From: Bacteroidota bacterium
GTDB lineage: Bacteria; Bacteroidota; Bacteroidia; JAHEXY01
Reading direction: 5' to 3'
DNA: 64,000 nucleotides
Assembly (NCBI GenBank): GCA_023251875.1
Contig: JAHEXY010000011.1
Span: forward strand, 62,001 to 126,000
The notes beneath the pieces are model-generated. The model did not search any database. It saw nothing but the letters and a program-made list of their open reading frames with translations, and was not told the DNA's origin. Numbering within the stretch: position 1 is the stretch's first letter; each line of letters starts with the position of its first letter. The position numbers were made by a program, and so were the translations under genes. This document shows, in pieces, positions 56,965 to 64,000 of the stretch.

Positions 56965-56984
56965 CCACAAATTAATTTAATACA

Positions 56985-57353
56985 ATGGCTGAATTAAGGG
57001 AACTAGATACATTTTCAAATCAAAGAGGGTCATTAACGGTGATTCAAAAACCGGATATTCCATTTGATATAAAACGTATATATTATATCTATGGCGTAGA
57101 TAATTCTGATCGTGGAGGACATAGGCATAAAATAACAAGGCAGGTTTTAATTTGTTTAGCCGGTAGTTGTGAAATTGTTAATAATAATGGAAAAAAAAGA
57201 GAAACATTTTTATTAAATAACCCTCGTCTATCATTAATTGTTGAGCCTGAAGATTGGCATGTGCTCACTAAGTTTTCGCCAGATGCTATGTTGTTGGTGC
57301 TGGCATCTGAATTGTATGATGAACAAGATTATATTTACCAAGACTATCCATGA
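56985..57353 (+). CDS. dTDP-4-keto-6-deoxy-glucose 3,4-ketoisomerase (FdtA/QdtA type)
   Basis: The 122-residue cupin is full length for the WxcM/FdtA family, with [12 protein letters not shown] near the N-terminus, the family's RGGHRHK and [12 protein letters not shown], and [11 protein letters not shown]. It shifts the keto group from C4 to C3 of dTDP-4-keto-6-deoxyglucose. The FdtA/QdtA choice fixes the C4 stereochemistry and cannot be made here. Its stop overlaps the next ATG by 4 bases (ATGA). Confidence 0.9.
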   Translation: MAELRELDTFSNQRGSLTVIQKPDIPFDIKRIYYIYGVDNSDRGGHRHKITRQVLICLAGSCEIVNNNGKKRETFLLNNPRLSLIVEPEDWHVLTKFSPDAMLLVLASELYDEQDYIYQDYP

Positions 57354-58435
57354 TTCCATTCTTAAATCTTAAATTAATTAACCAAGCGCATAGAGAGGAA
57401 ATTATTCGTTCTCTTATGGATACCTTTGATTCGGGTTGGTATATTTTAGGAGATCGCTTGCGTGAATTTGAAAATTTATTTGCTAAGTATACCCATACAA
57501 AACATGCTATTGGAGTAGGTAATGGCTTAGATGCCTTGTCAATTATATTAAAAGCCTATGATTTTAAGCCGCAATCTGAAGTTATAGTTCCTGCCAATAC
57601 ATATATAGCTACCATTTTGGCTATTTCTCAAAATAATCTCAAACCGGTTTTAGTAGAACCCAGAATAGAAGATTACAATATTGATGTTGAAAAAATAGAA
57701 GCTTGCATTACGGAAAATACAAAAGCTATTATGTTGGTTCATTTATATGGCAGATGTTGCAATATGGATGGCATAAATGCACTTGCAAAAAAGTATAATC
57801 TTAAAATAATTGAAGATTGCGCACAATCTCATGGTGCAACCTATAATGGAATTAAAGCCGGTAACCTTGGAGATGCAGCAGGGTTTAGTTTTTATCCCGG
57901 AAAAAATTTGGGTGCATTAGGAGATGCCGGTGGCATTACAACAAATGATGATCAACTGGCAAAAAAAATAATTGCTTTACGAAATTATGGTTCAGAAGAA
58001 AAATATGTAAACATATACAAGGGATATAATAGTAGATTAGATGAAATGCAAGCTGCTATACTTTCGGTTAAATTAAAATACCTTGATGCGGATAACTTAG
58101 TAAGAAAAAATATTGCCTCTTATTATTTAGAGCATATCAAAAACAATAAAATCATTCTTCCTGAAAAAGGAAATGAAGAAAGCAATGTATGGCATTTGTT
58201 TGTAGTGCGCAGCAATGAAAGAAATAAATTTCAGACTTATTTAAAAGAAAATAATATACAAACATTAATTCATTACCCCATTCCCGCTCATTTGCAAGAA
58301 GCTTATAAAGAACTTAACCGACATAGTTATCCCATTACAGAAAAAATCTGTAATGAAGTAATAAGCTTGCCAATAAGTCCGGTAATGTCGATGGATGAAG
58401 TTCAAAAAGTAGTTGAAGTGGTTAATCAATTTTAA
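57350..58435 (+). CDS. DegT/DnrJ/EryC1/StrS sugar aminotransferase (FdtB/QdtB type)
   Basis: The 361-residue PLP enzyme has [42 protein letters not shown] and the PLP-lysine motif [15 protein letters not shown] (about residues 179-193). It aminates the 3-keto sugar from the overlapping upstream ketoisomerase to give dTDP-Fuc3N or dTDP-Qui3N. dTDP-glucose-forming genes RmlA/RmlB are not in the window, and no separate FdtC-type N-acetyltransferase directly follows. Confidence 0.93.
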   Translation: MIPFLNLKLINQAHREEIIRSLMDTFDSGWYILGDRLREFENLFAKYTHTKHAIGVGNGLDALSIILKAYDFKPQSEVIVPANTYIATILAISQNNLKPVLVEPRIEDYNIDVEKIEACITENTKAIMLVHLYGRCCNMDGINALAKKYNLKIIEDCAQSHGATYNGIKAGNLGDAAGFSFYPGKNLGALGDAGGITTNDDQLAKKIIALRNYGSEEKYVNIYKGYNSRLDEMQAAILSVKLKYLDADNLVRKNIASYYLEHIKNNKIILPEKGNEESNVWHLFVVRSNERNKFQTYLKENNIQTLIHYPIPAHLQEAYKELNRHSYPITEKICNEVISLPISPVMSMDEVQKVVEVVNQF

Positions 58436-58439
58436 GTTA

Positions 58440-59351
58440 ATGAAGAAATTGAGTATTGTCATACCGGTTTATAATGGAGCTTTAACAATCTCAACACTTG
58501 TAGAAGAAGTTTTCAAGGTCATTACAACCTATGAACTTGAAATTATACTTGTGAATGATGGCAGTAAAGATAATAGTGAAGATGTTTGCGAAAAATTAGC
58601 TGCTGCAAAAAAAGTTAAATTCATATCGCTCCGAAAAAACTTTGGAGAGCACAATGCTGTAATGTGCGGACTCAATTATTCAACCGGAGATTATGTGGCT
58701 ATTATTGATGACGATTTTCAAAACCCACCTAATGAAATATTAAATTTAGTTACTGAAGCCGAAAAGGGATTTGATGTCGTATATTCAAAATATAAAATCA
58801 AAAATCATCATTTTTTTAGAAATATTGGCAGTAAAATAAACGACTTTGTAGCAACATCTTTATTGAGTAAGCCTAAAAACTTATACCTATCAAGTTTTAA
58901 GGTTATTAGAAAAGAAGTGGTAGATGAGATCATAAAATATAGAGGCCCATTTCCCTATATTGACGGACTGCTTTTAAGGGTAACCAGAAATATTTCGAGT
59001 GTTTTTGTTGAACACAATGCCCGACAAGAAGGAAAATCAAATTATACTTTTCAAAAATTACTTTCCTTGTATTTTAATATGTTTTTTAATTTCTCAATAA
59101 AGCCATTACGAATTTTTACCATTAGCGGAGCCATTATCTTTCTTATAGGGATTTTATTATCTATTTATTTTGCTATTGACCTGATGTTACATCCTAATAT
59201 ACCTGCCGGTTGGACCTCTGTAATTGTTGCTATTTTAACATTTTCCGGTTTTCAAACCATGTTTATTGGTTTATTAGGAGAATACTTAGGTAAACAATAC
59301 TTAGATCAAAACGGAACCCCTCAATGGGTTGTTAAAAAAGAAATCCTATAA
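58440..59351 (+). CDS. Glycosyltransferase family 2 with C-terminal membrane anchor (GtrB-like)
   Basis: The start is taken as ATG 58440, 4 bp after the preceding stop; the longer TTG frame (58413) lies within the aminotransferase gene. The ~303-residue protein has LSIVIPVYNGALTISTLVEE, LVNDGSKDNS, DDDFQNPPNEI and two C-terminal membrane segments (about 223-248 and 258-282). This is the polyprenyl-phosphate GtrB/ArnC-like form. It likely transfers the aminated sugar to undecaprenyl phosphate. Confidence 0.9.
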   Translation: MKKLSIVIPVYNGALTISTLVEEVFKVITTYELEIILVNDGSKDNSEDVCEKLAAAKKVKFISLRKNFGEHNAVMCGLNYSTGDYVAIIDDDFQNPPNEILNLVTEAEKGFDVVYSKYKIKNHHFFRNIGSKINDFVATSLLSKPKNLYLSSFKVIRKEVVDEIIKYRGPFPYIDGLLLRVTRNISSVFVEHNARQEGKSNYTFQKLLSLYFNMFFNFSIKPLRIFTISGAIIFLIGILLSIYFAIDLMLHPNIPAGWTSVIVAILTFSGFQTMFIGLLGEYLGKQYLDQNGTPQWVVKKEIL

Positions 59352-59360
59352 TAAGGTTTA

Positions 59361-59458
59361 TATAAGTTAAGGTATTATATACAATTCCAAACGCTCCCTC
59401 TCCTTTGGAGAGGGTTGGGGAGAGGTCATGGAAAACAATAGATGTCAACTAACTTATA
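59361..59458. repeat. Palindromic element E
   Basis: Outer arms tataagtta (59361-59369) and taacttata (59450-59458) enclose CCCTCTCC-TTT-GGAGAGGG (59396-59414) with a ttggggagagg tail. The sequence before the hairpin (caattccaaac) is shared with the in-gene copy F. It separates convergent GT2 and transglutaminase-like genes and is in opposite orientation to element D. Confidence 0.8.
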
Positions 59459-59484
59459 TAATCTCTAATGATGGGATAAATTTT

Positions 59485-60786
59485 TTATTTACCTGATTTA
59501 TTAATTCGAATTAAGCAAATTCCAATTCCAAGCCATAATAAAAAATCTATTAATAAAAGGTAAACAGATGCCTGTTTTGTAAAATAGAAGAAGTTTGATC
59601 TTTTATGTGAAAAAGAATAACATAAAGAATAAGGGTATACAGTAAAGTATCGGTATAATTTATAAAATACAGAATTATAATTGGGTATATTAAATGGATA
59701 TGTTATGGTTAACATTGCCTCGGTTTTAAATTGAGTTTGGTCTAATGCATCAACATTTTCATATTTAACTGTTTTTAAAGAATCGTTTTTATAAATCATT
59801 GCATACACATGCTCCTTATTTCCGTTGTGCTGCAAAAAAGCCAAATCAATTGTGTTAAGTACTTGGTGATTTTCATTAAATACAAATAATTTATTGGAAG
59901 TGAGATCAACAAATGCCCAACGATTTTGTTCTTGAATATAGCTTTCGCAAAAAGCGTGGGCACTCAAACTAATACTGTCCATTTCTCCGCTTGCTCCAAC
60001 ATTTCTTGTTGGTATACCCGCTAGGTTTGCAAAGTATGCAAATATAGTAGCGAAGTTACCGCACCAAACTTCTGATTGATTGTTTACTACACATTTAAAT
60101 TGTTCCAAGGGCGTGAACGACTCCATTTGGTCAATTGGAATACCCCTGTGATTGTTATAATTATCAAGAATAAACTTGCCTATTTTTTGAATTTTAACTA
60201 ATGTTGAATCTTCTTTTACAACTTTCATTTGCTCATAAAGCATTTTTGTAGCTTCAATGTTTTGTGAGTTTGGTGCTTGAGAATAATCAAAGGTCCATTC
60301 TGTTAAAGAGTGTAATGGATGACTGATAATAGGGACGGAGGTTTTTTCAATAAAATAATTTGTTATGCCTGAATGGTTGCTTTTTGCATATTTTGTCTTT
60401 GGCGTTAGAAGAATAAGAAGGTTTATACTATCGTTTTTAACTTCATTATTACTGATTGTATAACAATGTAAACTATCCAAAATCTTCAAAGTAGGGTTTA
60501 TGCCATTATTCAAATAGGATAATGAGTCGTCTATTGATACCTTCCAAGTATGAGGTTTATTCGTACTGTTGATTTTCAAAAGTAATGTATCATCTCCATG
60601 GTTTTCAAATCCGCTAATGTGAGGAGCTTCGTTAACAAAATAGATTTCTGAATAGGTAGCATCTTCAATGTAAATAAGAGCTGCACTCGTATTTCTTTTA
60701 ATAAAGAAAACAATATTGATTATTGATAAAATAAGCAATATAATCCCTACGCCAATAAATATTTTTTTTAGTTGAATTACCCTCAT
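59485..60786 (-). CDS. Transglutaminase-like domain membrane protein
   Basis: The 433-residue protein has an N-terminal membrane segment (about 8-28), a beta-rich region, a transglutaminase-like core (EVWCGNFATIF with the nucleophile-type Cys, SAHAFCESYI with His, and RWAFVDLTSN with Asp, about residues 240-300) and a C-terminal membrane segment (about 400-423). All three catalytic-type residues are present. The core would face the periplasm. It may process an envelope peptide or glycopeptide. It is bracketed by elements E and D in opposite orientations, like a cargo gene. Confidence 0.83.
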   Translation of the reverse strand: MRVIQLKKIFIGVGIILLILSIINIVFFIKRNTSAALIYIEDATYSEIYFVNEAPHISGFENHGDDTLLLKINSTNKPHTWKVSIDDSLSYLNNGINPTLKILDSLHCYTISNNEVKNDSINLLILLTPKTKYAKSNHSGITNYFIEKTSVPIISHPLHSLTEWTFDYSQAPNSQNIEATKMLYEQMKVVKEDSTLVKIQKIGKFILDNYNNHRGIPIDQMESFTPLEQFKCVVNNQSEVWCGNFATIFAYFANLAGIPTRNVGASGEMDSISLSAHAFCESYIQEQNRWAFVDLTSNKLFVFNENHQVLNTIDLAFLQHNGNKEHVYAMIYKNDSLKTVKYENVDALDQTQFKTEAMLTITYPFNIPNYNSVFYKLYRYFTVYPYSLCYSFSHKRSNFFYFTKQASVYLLLIDFLLWLGIGICLIRINKSGK

Positions 60787-60847
60787 TTTATTGGGTTTAA
60801 TAAGCCTTTATTATAATATACAAGTGAATAGAAAAAAATGTACATAA

Positions 60848-60936
60848 GAGCAGTTCCAAAAACTAGATTTTTTTGCTTCCTCTCCCTTAATCCCTCTCGA
60901 AGAGAGGGACACAAATTGTAATTTTGGGAACTGCCC
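60848..60936. repeat. MITE-like palindromic element D (inverted orientation)
   Basis: Arms gagcagttccaaaaact (60848-60864) and aattttgggaactgccc (60920-60936) are mostly complementary. The interior CCCTCTC-GAA-GAGAGGG (60892-60908), preceded by cctctcccttaat, is the reverse-complement arrangement of element C. It lies between the divergent transglutaminase-like and beta-helix genes. Confidence 0.85.
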
Positions 60937-61009
60937 ATAAAAGTAATTCTTTATTCCGAATAAATTAAAACTAAGGAGGTAATTTAGAATGCCTTGATGA
61001 AAAAAATAT

Positions 61010-61017
61010 TACTTTTG
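61010..61017 (+). promoter_or_regulatory. -7 promoter box (TACTTTTG) for the beta-helix gene
   Basis: It matches TAnnTTTG 25 bp before ATG 61043. A possible TTG start at 61019 falls 1 bp after the box, so the ATG at 61043 is preferred. Confidence 0.55.
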
Positions 61018-61042
61018 TTTGCGGAAGCAAAGTTCTCATTTT

Positions 61043-62188
61043 ATGACAAAAAAGATAATATATATAGCTGCTAACGATTCCATTTCAAGTAAAAAAGAAA
61101 GAGCCAATGTTATTTGCGATGGAAAAAATGATGCACAAATAATTAATGAGGCGATTCAAAGTTTTACTCAAAAAGGTGGCTTGGTATTTCTATTTGCCGG
61201 TACTTATATTATTTTAAAAGTGAAAGATACCCATGGGGGCATTATCATTGATAAAAGCAACGTTACAGTGATGGGAGAGGGTGATGCTACTAAGTTGCTC
61301 TTACAAAAGTATCAAGATTGCAATGCTATTCAAATAAAGGGAGTGAAAAACGTAAGAATCAATAATTTATTTATAGATGGCAATAGAGAATATCAAGGAG
61401 TAAAGAATGGGGAAATTAAAGATGAAATAGAAGAAGACGATAGCCATTTTAGGTCTTTCTCTTTTAATCTTTCCGGTATTAAAGCTGATAAATACAGTGG
61501 AGATCATCACTTTCCCCAAAATGTGATAGTAAGCAATTGTACCATTCAAAATTGCAAAGCATTATGCGTTATGCTTAGAGGTAAAAATATGATTGTTGAA
61601 AACAACCATTTGGGAGAAGCGCGCGCTGACGTTGTTGAGATTTTAAATGGCCCTGGAATTATTAGGGGAAATATAGTGGTGATAAGTAGTAAAACTTTAA
61701 GAACGCATACTGCATTAAGTACCGATCTTGCAAATTTTGTTTCGATAACGGATAATAAGGTATACGTAAAAGAAGGTGCTACTTTACATTTAGGATTCAG
61801 AACTTGGCATCATAGTTTTTTTCATAGCATAAAAAGAAATGTTCTGATTGTTGAAAAGAATGCTCATGTGAATGCCGTAGTTGATTCTCGAGGTTTATTT
61901 ACTTCAATTGAAGACAACTCTTTTGTTAATTACAATATTGAACCTGTATTGTTATCCATAAATGGCTTAAATAATGTTTCAGGAAATAGCTTGACAAATA
62001 TTAAAATTGGGATTCGCAATTCACATCCTGAATATTCCGAAAAATGGAAACAAATGTGGAGATGTGGTTTTTTAGAAGACATGATGGTTAGAATTAAGAA
62101 AAATTTCTTTTATAACTCCAATATTGATAAAGGCTCTCATAAAAATAAAATTGTGGAAGGTGAAAATGTTTGGTTGAATGTAAAATAA
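61043..62188 (+). CDS. Right-handed parallel beta-helix protein (pectate-lyase-like fold)
   Basis: The start is taken as ATG 61043. The ~381-residue protein begins with an ADGKNDA-like motif (ICDGKNDAQIINEAIQSFTQKGGLVFLFAGTYII), typical of pectate_lyase_3/glycosyl hydrolase 28-like beta-helices, followed by repeated coils such as NVTVMGEG, NVRINNLFIDGNREY, NVIVSNCTIQNCKA and NMIVENNHLGEARADVVEI. No signal peptide is visible. It may act on or bind the polysaccharide, perhaps as a lyase, hydrolase or epimerase; exact activity is unknown. Confidence 0.8.
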   Translation: MTKKIIYIAANDSISSKKERANVICDGKNDAQIINEAIQSFTQKGGLVFLFAGTYIILKVKDTHGGIIIDKSNVTVMGEGDATKLLLQKYQDCNAIQIKGVKNVRINNLFIDGNREYQGVKNGEIKDEIEEDDSHFRSFSFNLSGIKADKYSGDHHFPQNVIVSNCTIQNCKALCVMLRGKNMIVENNHLGEARADVVEILNGPGIIRGNIVVISSKTLRTHTALSTDLANFVSITDNKVYVKEGATLHLGFRTWHHSFFHSIKRNVLIVEKNAHVNAVVDSRGLFTSIEDNSFVNYNIEPVLLSINGLNNVSGNSLTNIKIGIRNSHPEYSEKWKQMWRCGFLEDMMVRIKKNFFYNSNIDKGSHKNKIVEGENVWLNVK

Positions 62189-62307
62189 TGCCCTTGAGCT
62201 TAAAATTACATTTAGCACTTGAACGTATTAGAAACCCTAATCATGCTCTTTTATTTGATATTTTTGAAAAATTTAATAACAAAACAACTAACTTTGCTCA
62301 ATTATAA
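62188..62307 (+). CDS. Possible 39-residue ORF or gene remnant
   Basis: An ATG overlapping the beta-helix stop (TAATG at 62186-62190) opens a 39-codon frame (MPLSLKLHLALERIRN...). It has no recognised family and no clear RBS of its own; it may be a coupled small protein or the remnant of a larger gene. The rest of the 158-bp gap is AT-rich and otherwise empty. Confidence 0.3.
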   Translation: MPLSLKLHLALERIRNPNHALLFDIFEKFNNKTTNFAQL

Positions 62308-62346
62308 ATCTTTTAAAGAATTAATTAAAACTTAAATTAAGAATAC

Positions 62347-63213
62347 ATGGAAATTATAAATACTTGCAAGTCGTGTAATTCGAAAAACCTTCAAATTTTT
62401 ATAAAAGACGTAAGCAGTTTTGGCTACAAAATGGATGTGGTTGAATGTAAAGATTGCCACTTGAGATTTAGAAATATATTACTCAATGAAAAAGAAATTG
62501 AAAGTTTATATGCCAGCTCGTATTTTAATGAAATTCAAAAAGACTATTTTTTCTCAAACCAAGAATTGAAAGAGAAAATATTCAAAAACAGATTACAAAT
62601 TGTTAATTCTATTGTTTCAAAAAAGGGCACTTTATTAGATGTTGGAAGTGCTATGGGCACTTTTTTAGAGGTTGCTAAAAAAGATGGATGGAAAGAAACC
62701 GGAATAGAAGTTTCTGAATATGCTTCTGAAATTGCAAATAAAAATGGGCTAAATAGCATATGCGGCAATACAAGTATGATTATTGGCCAAAATAAAAAGT
62801 ATGATGTAATCACATTATGGGATATGATAGATCATGCTGAAAAACCACTTACTGTATTAGATGATGTACGGAAATTAATTGGCGAAAATGGCTTTATTTT
62901 TGTTGAAACAACCGTAATAGATTCTGCAATGTTTATTATTGCTGAGGTAGTGAATACCCTTTCATTCGGAATCATTAAAAATCCACTTCTAAAAGGCTAT
63001 CCTGTTCACCACACCAATTATTATTCACAACAAACAATGGCTGCAGATATTGAAAAAGCAGGGTTTAAAGTAGTGAAAGTTATTCGCGAACCTTTTAATC
63101 AAGAAATATTTTCCGGTACTAAAATTGAAAAAATATTGTTTGGACTAATTGAATCTTTCTCAAAGTTTATTCATAAAGAAATAGTTTGCACAATAGTTGC
63201 AGTACCAAAATAA
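62347..63213 (+). CDS. Class I SAM methyltransferase with N-terminal zinc-ribbon-like segment
   Basis: The 288-residue protein has an N-terminal CxxC...CxxC pattern (C7, C10, C34, C37) that is likely a zinc ribbon, followed by LLDVGSAMGTFLEVA (about 97-111), GIEVSEYASEIA, DVITLWDMIDHAEKPLTVLDDVRKLI and FVETT. This form of methyltransferase is common in glycan loci and probably modifies a sugar or lipid-linked intermediate. It is not a C-methyltransferase of the three-domain type, because the C-terminal domain is missing. Confidence 0.87.
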   Translation: MEIINTCKSCNSKNLQIFIKDVSSFGYKMDVVECKDCHLRFRNILLNEKEIESLYASSYFNEIQKDYFFSNQELKEKIFKNRLQIVNSIVSKKGTLLDVGSAMGTFLEVAKKDGWKETGIEVSEYASEIANKNGLNSICGNTSMIIGQNKKYDVITLWDMIDHAEKPLTVLDDVRKLIGENGFIFVETTVIDSAMFIIAEVVNTLSFGIIKNPLLKGYPVHHTNYYSQQTMAADIEKAGFKVVKVIREPFNQEIFSGTKIEKILFGLIESFSKFIHKEIVCTIVAVPK

Positions 63214-63278
63214 ATAATCAATTTTAATTTCATTTGAAAACATAAATAGAAAATACTGTTACATATCCAATTATCTCT

Positions 63279-64000
63279 ATGAAAATGTTTAATAAAGAAA
63301 TTAATCTGCTCTATTTTATAATACCGATTGGCTTTCTATTTAGGGCACTCTTTATTATGTTCGGAGCCAAGTTGTATTATGGTACTGAAACTTTTTGGAT
63401 GGGAGGAGATACTCCAGGATGGGTCGACTCAATAATTAATTTAATTGAGCATGGAACATATACAATCGATTTTAAAAGTGATATTGGCTATTTTTTTCGC
63501 CCCCCGGGATATTCTTTTTATATAGGGATATTTTATCTTTTAAGTGGAAAGAATTTGGCACTTATGTATCAATTTATTATTTGGTCACAAGTACTATTAG
63601 ATACACTGGCAATATATCTTTTATACAAAACAGTTTGTTTTGCTTTTAGCAACACAAAAATAGCTTTGATCACAGCTATCTTATATGCCATTTACCCATT
63701 TGTTATTGTTTGGAATGCAGTTGTATATGCAGAGTCAACAAGTGTTTTTTTCTTACTACTAAGTTTGTATTTCTTTTTTCATCCTTCCATTAAGTATAAA
63801 TATGTTTTGTCTGGTATTTTTATAAGTATAGCCGTATTAATAAGAGTACAGCTAATTTTTATGTTTCCAATTTTAGGCCTCATTATTTTATTTATATACT
63901 GGGGAAATACCAAAAATACCATATCAAATTTATTACAATTTGGTCTAATGACAGTTATTGTTTATGGCTCATGGCCTATTAGAAATTATATAAATTATAA
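63279..64000 (+). CDS. GT-C-like membrane glycosyltransferase (3' partial)
   Basis: The frame from ATG 63279 stays open to the window edge (240 codons seen). It begins with a membrane segment, then the acidic loop motif FWMGGDTPGWVDSI and YFFRPPGYSFYIGIFY, typical of GT39/ArnT-like GT-C enzymes (the Asp and RPPGY), followed by at least five membrane segments. The 3' end lies outside the window. It likely adds a sugar from a polyprenyl-phosphate donor. Confidence 0.75.
   Translation, partial: MKMFNKEINLLYFIIPIGFLFRALFIMFGAKLYYGTETFWMGGDTPGWVDSIINLIEHGTYTIDFKSDIGYFFRPPGYSFYIGIFYLLSGKNLALMYQFIIWSQVLLDTLAIYLLYKTVCFAFSNTKIALITAILYAIYPFVIVWNAVVYAESTSVFFLLLSLYFFFHPSIKYKYVLSGIFISIAVLIRVQLIFMFPILGLIILFIYWGNTKNTISNLLQFGLMTVIVYGSWPIRNYINY

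Noticed and set aside
58413-58439. TTG start for the GT2 gene overlapping fdtB
   Set aside because: The nine extra residues are fdtB sequence in another frame, and the GT2 motif begins right after ATG 58440.
22898-60936. Palindromic elements as a CRISPR array
   Set aside because: Copies are kilobases apart, not regularly spaced, have no spacers between adjacent repeats, and no cas genes are present.
61019-61042. TTG start for the beta-helix gene
   Set aside because: It lies 1 bp after the TACTTTTG box; ATG 61043 is the first sensible start.

Overview
The window is AT-rich chromosomal DNA from a member of the Bacteroidota. The evidence is a giant surface protein ending in a gliding-motility/type IX secretion C-terminal (CHU_C-type) domain, a PorP/SprF-family protein, a TPR/PD40/OmpA protein resembling PorE, an AAA-like ATPase/PD-(D/E)XK protein of the kind common in this phylum, and repeated TAnnTTTG promoter -7 boxes. 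No rRNA, tRNA, CRISPR array or transposase gene was seen. Genus and species cannot be fixed from the sequence.

Region 1 (3-16057, all + strand) is a cell-surface / type IX secretion neighbourhood: a 5'-truncated repeat adhesin, a PorP/SprF protein, two translationally coupled gene pairs of unknown function, an AAA-ATPase/nuclease-like protein, a 1608-residue OmpA-family protein with a large internal duplication, and a MORN-type repeat protein. Region 2 (16148-18598, -) is a fused E1 alpha/beta 2-oxoacid dehydrogenase, a housekeeping gene.

Region 3 (18748 to beyond 64000) is a very large surface-polysaccharide locus with rdgB embedded in it. It is built from modules: asnB-glycosyltransferase-WbpG-like amidotransferase; a Wzx-type flippase; a GDP-mannose 3,5-epimerase followed by glycosyltransferase-methyltransferase-metallo-hydrolase-glycosyltransferase; the FnlABC/CapEFG pathway to UDP-L-FucNAc; Gmd-Fcl to GDP-L-fucose; a UDP-glucuronate-decarboxylase-like/cupin/SDR/C-methyltransferase group; glycosyltransferases, an acyltransferase and GT-C-like membrane proteins; an eight-gene minus-strand operon led by a carbamoyltransferase with DUF5989-like and SxtJ-like partners; an oxidoreductase; a deacetylase and a GNAT protein; a polymerase-like membrane protein; FdtA-FdtB-GT2; a transglutaminase-like membrane protein; a beta-helix protein, a methyltransferase and a truncated GT-C-like protein at the right edge. 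Together they predict a glycan of L-FucNAc, L-fucose, probably L-galactose or L-gulose, an aminated 3-amino-6-deoxyhexose, and amidated, methylated, carbamoylated and acetylated residues. Genes for dTDP-sugar formation (RmlA/RmlB), GDP-mannose synthesis, HisH/HisF partners, the initiating transferase and Wza/Wzc export are not in the window.

The most unusual structural signal is a family of about 90-bp palindromic, MITE-like elements. They share outer arms like GGGCAGTTCTAAAAATTAT and/or an inner hairpin like CCCTCTCCCTTGGGAGAGGG. They sit at most module borders of the polysaccharide locus, and the inner hairpin also lies in frame near the N-terminus of two secretory or membrane genes in region 1, just after a TAATG translational coupling point. 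This suggests a non-autonomous repeat family that both contributes peptide sequence and marks cassette boundaries.
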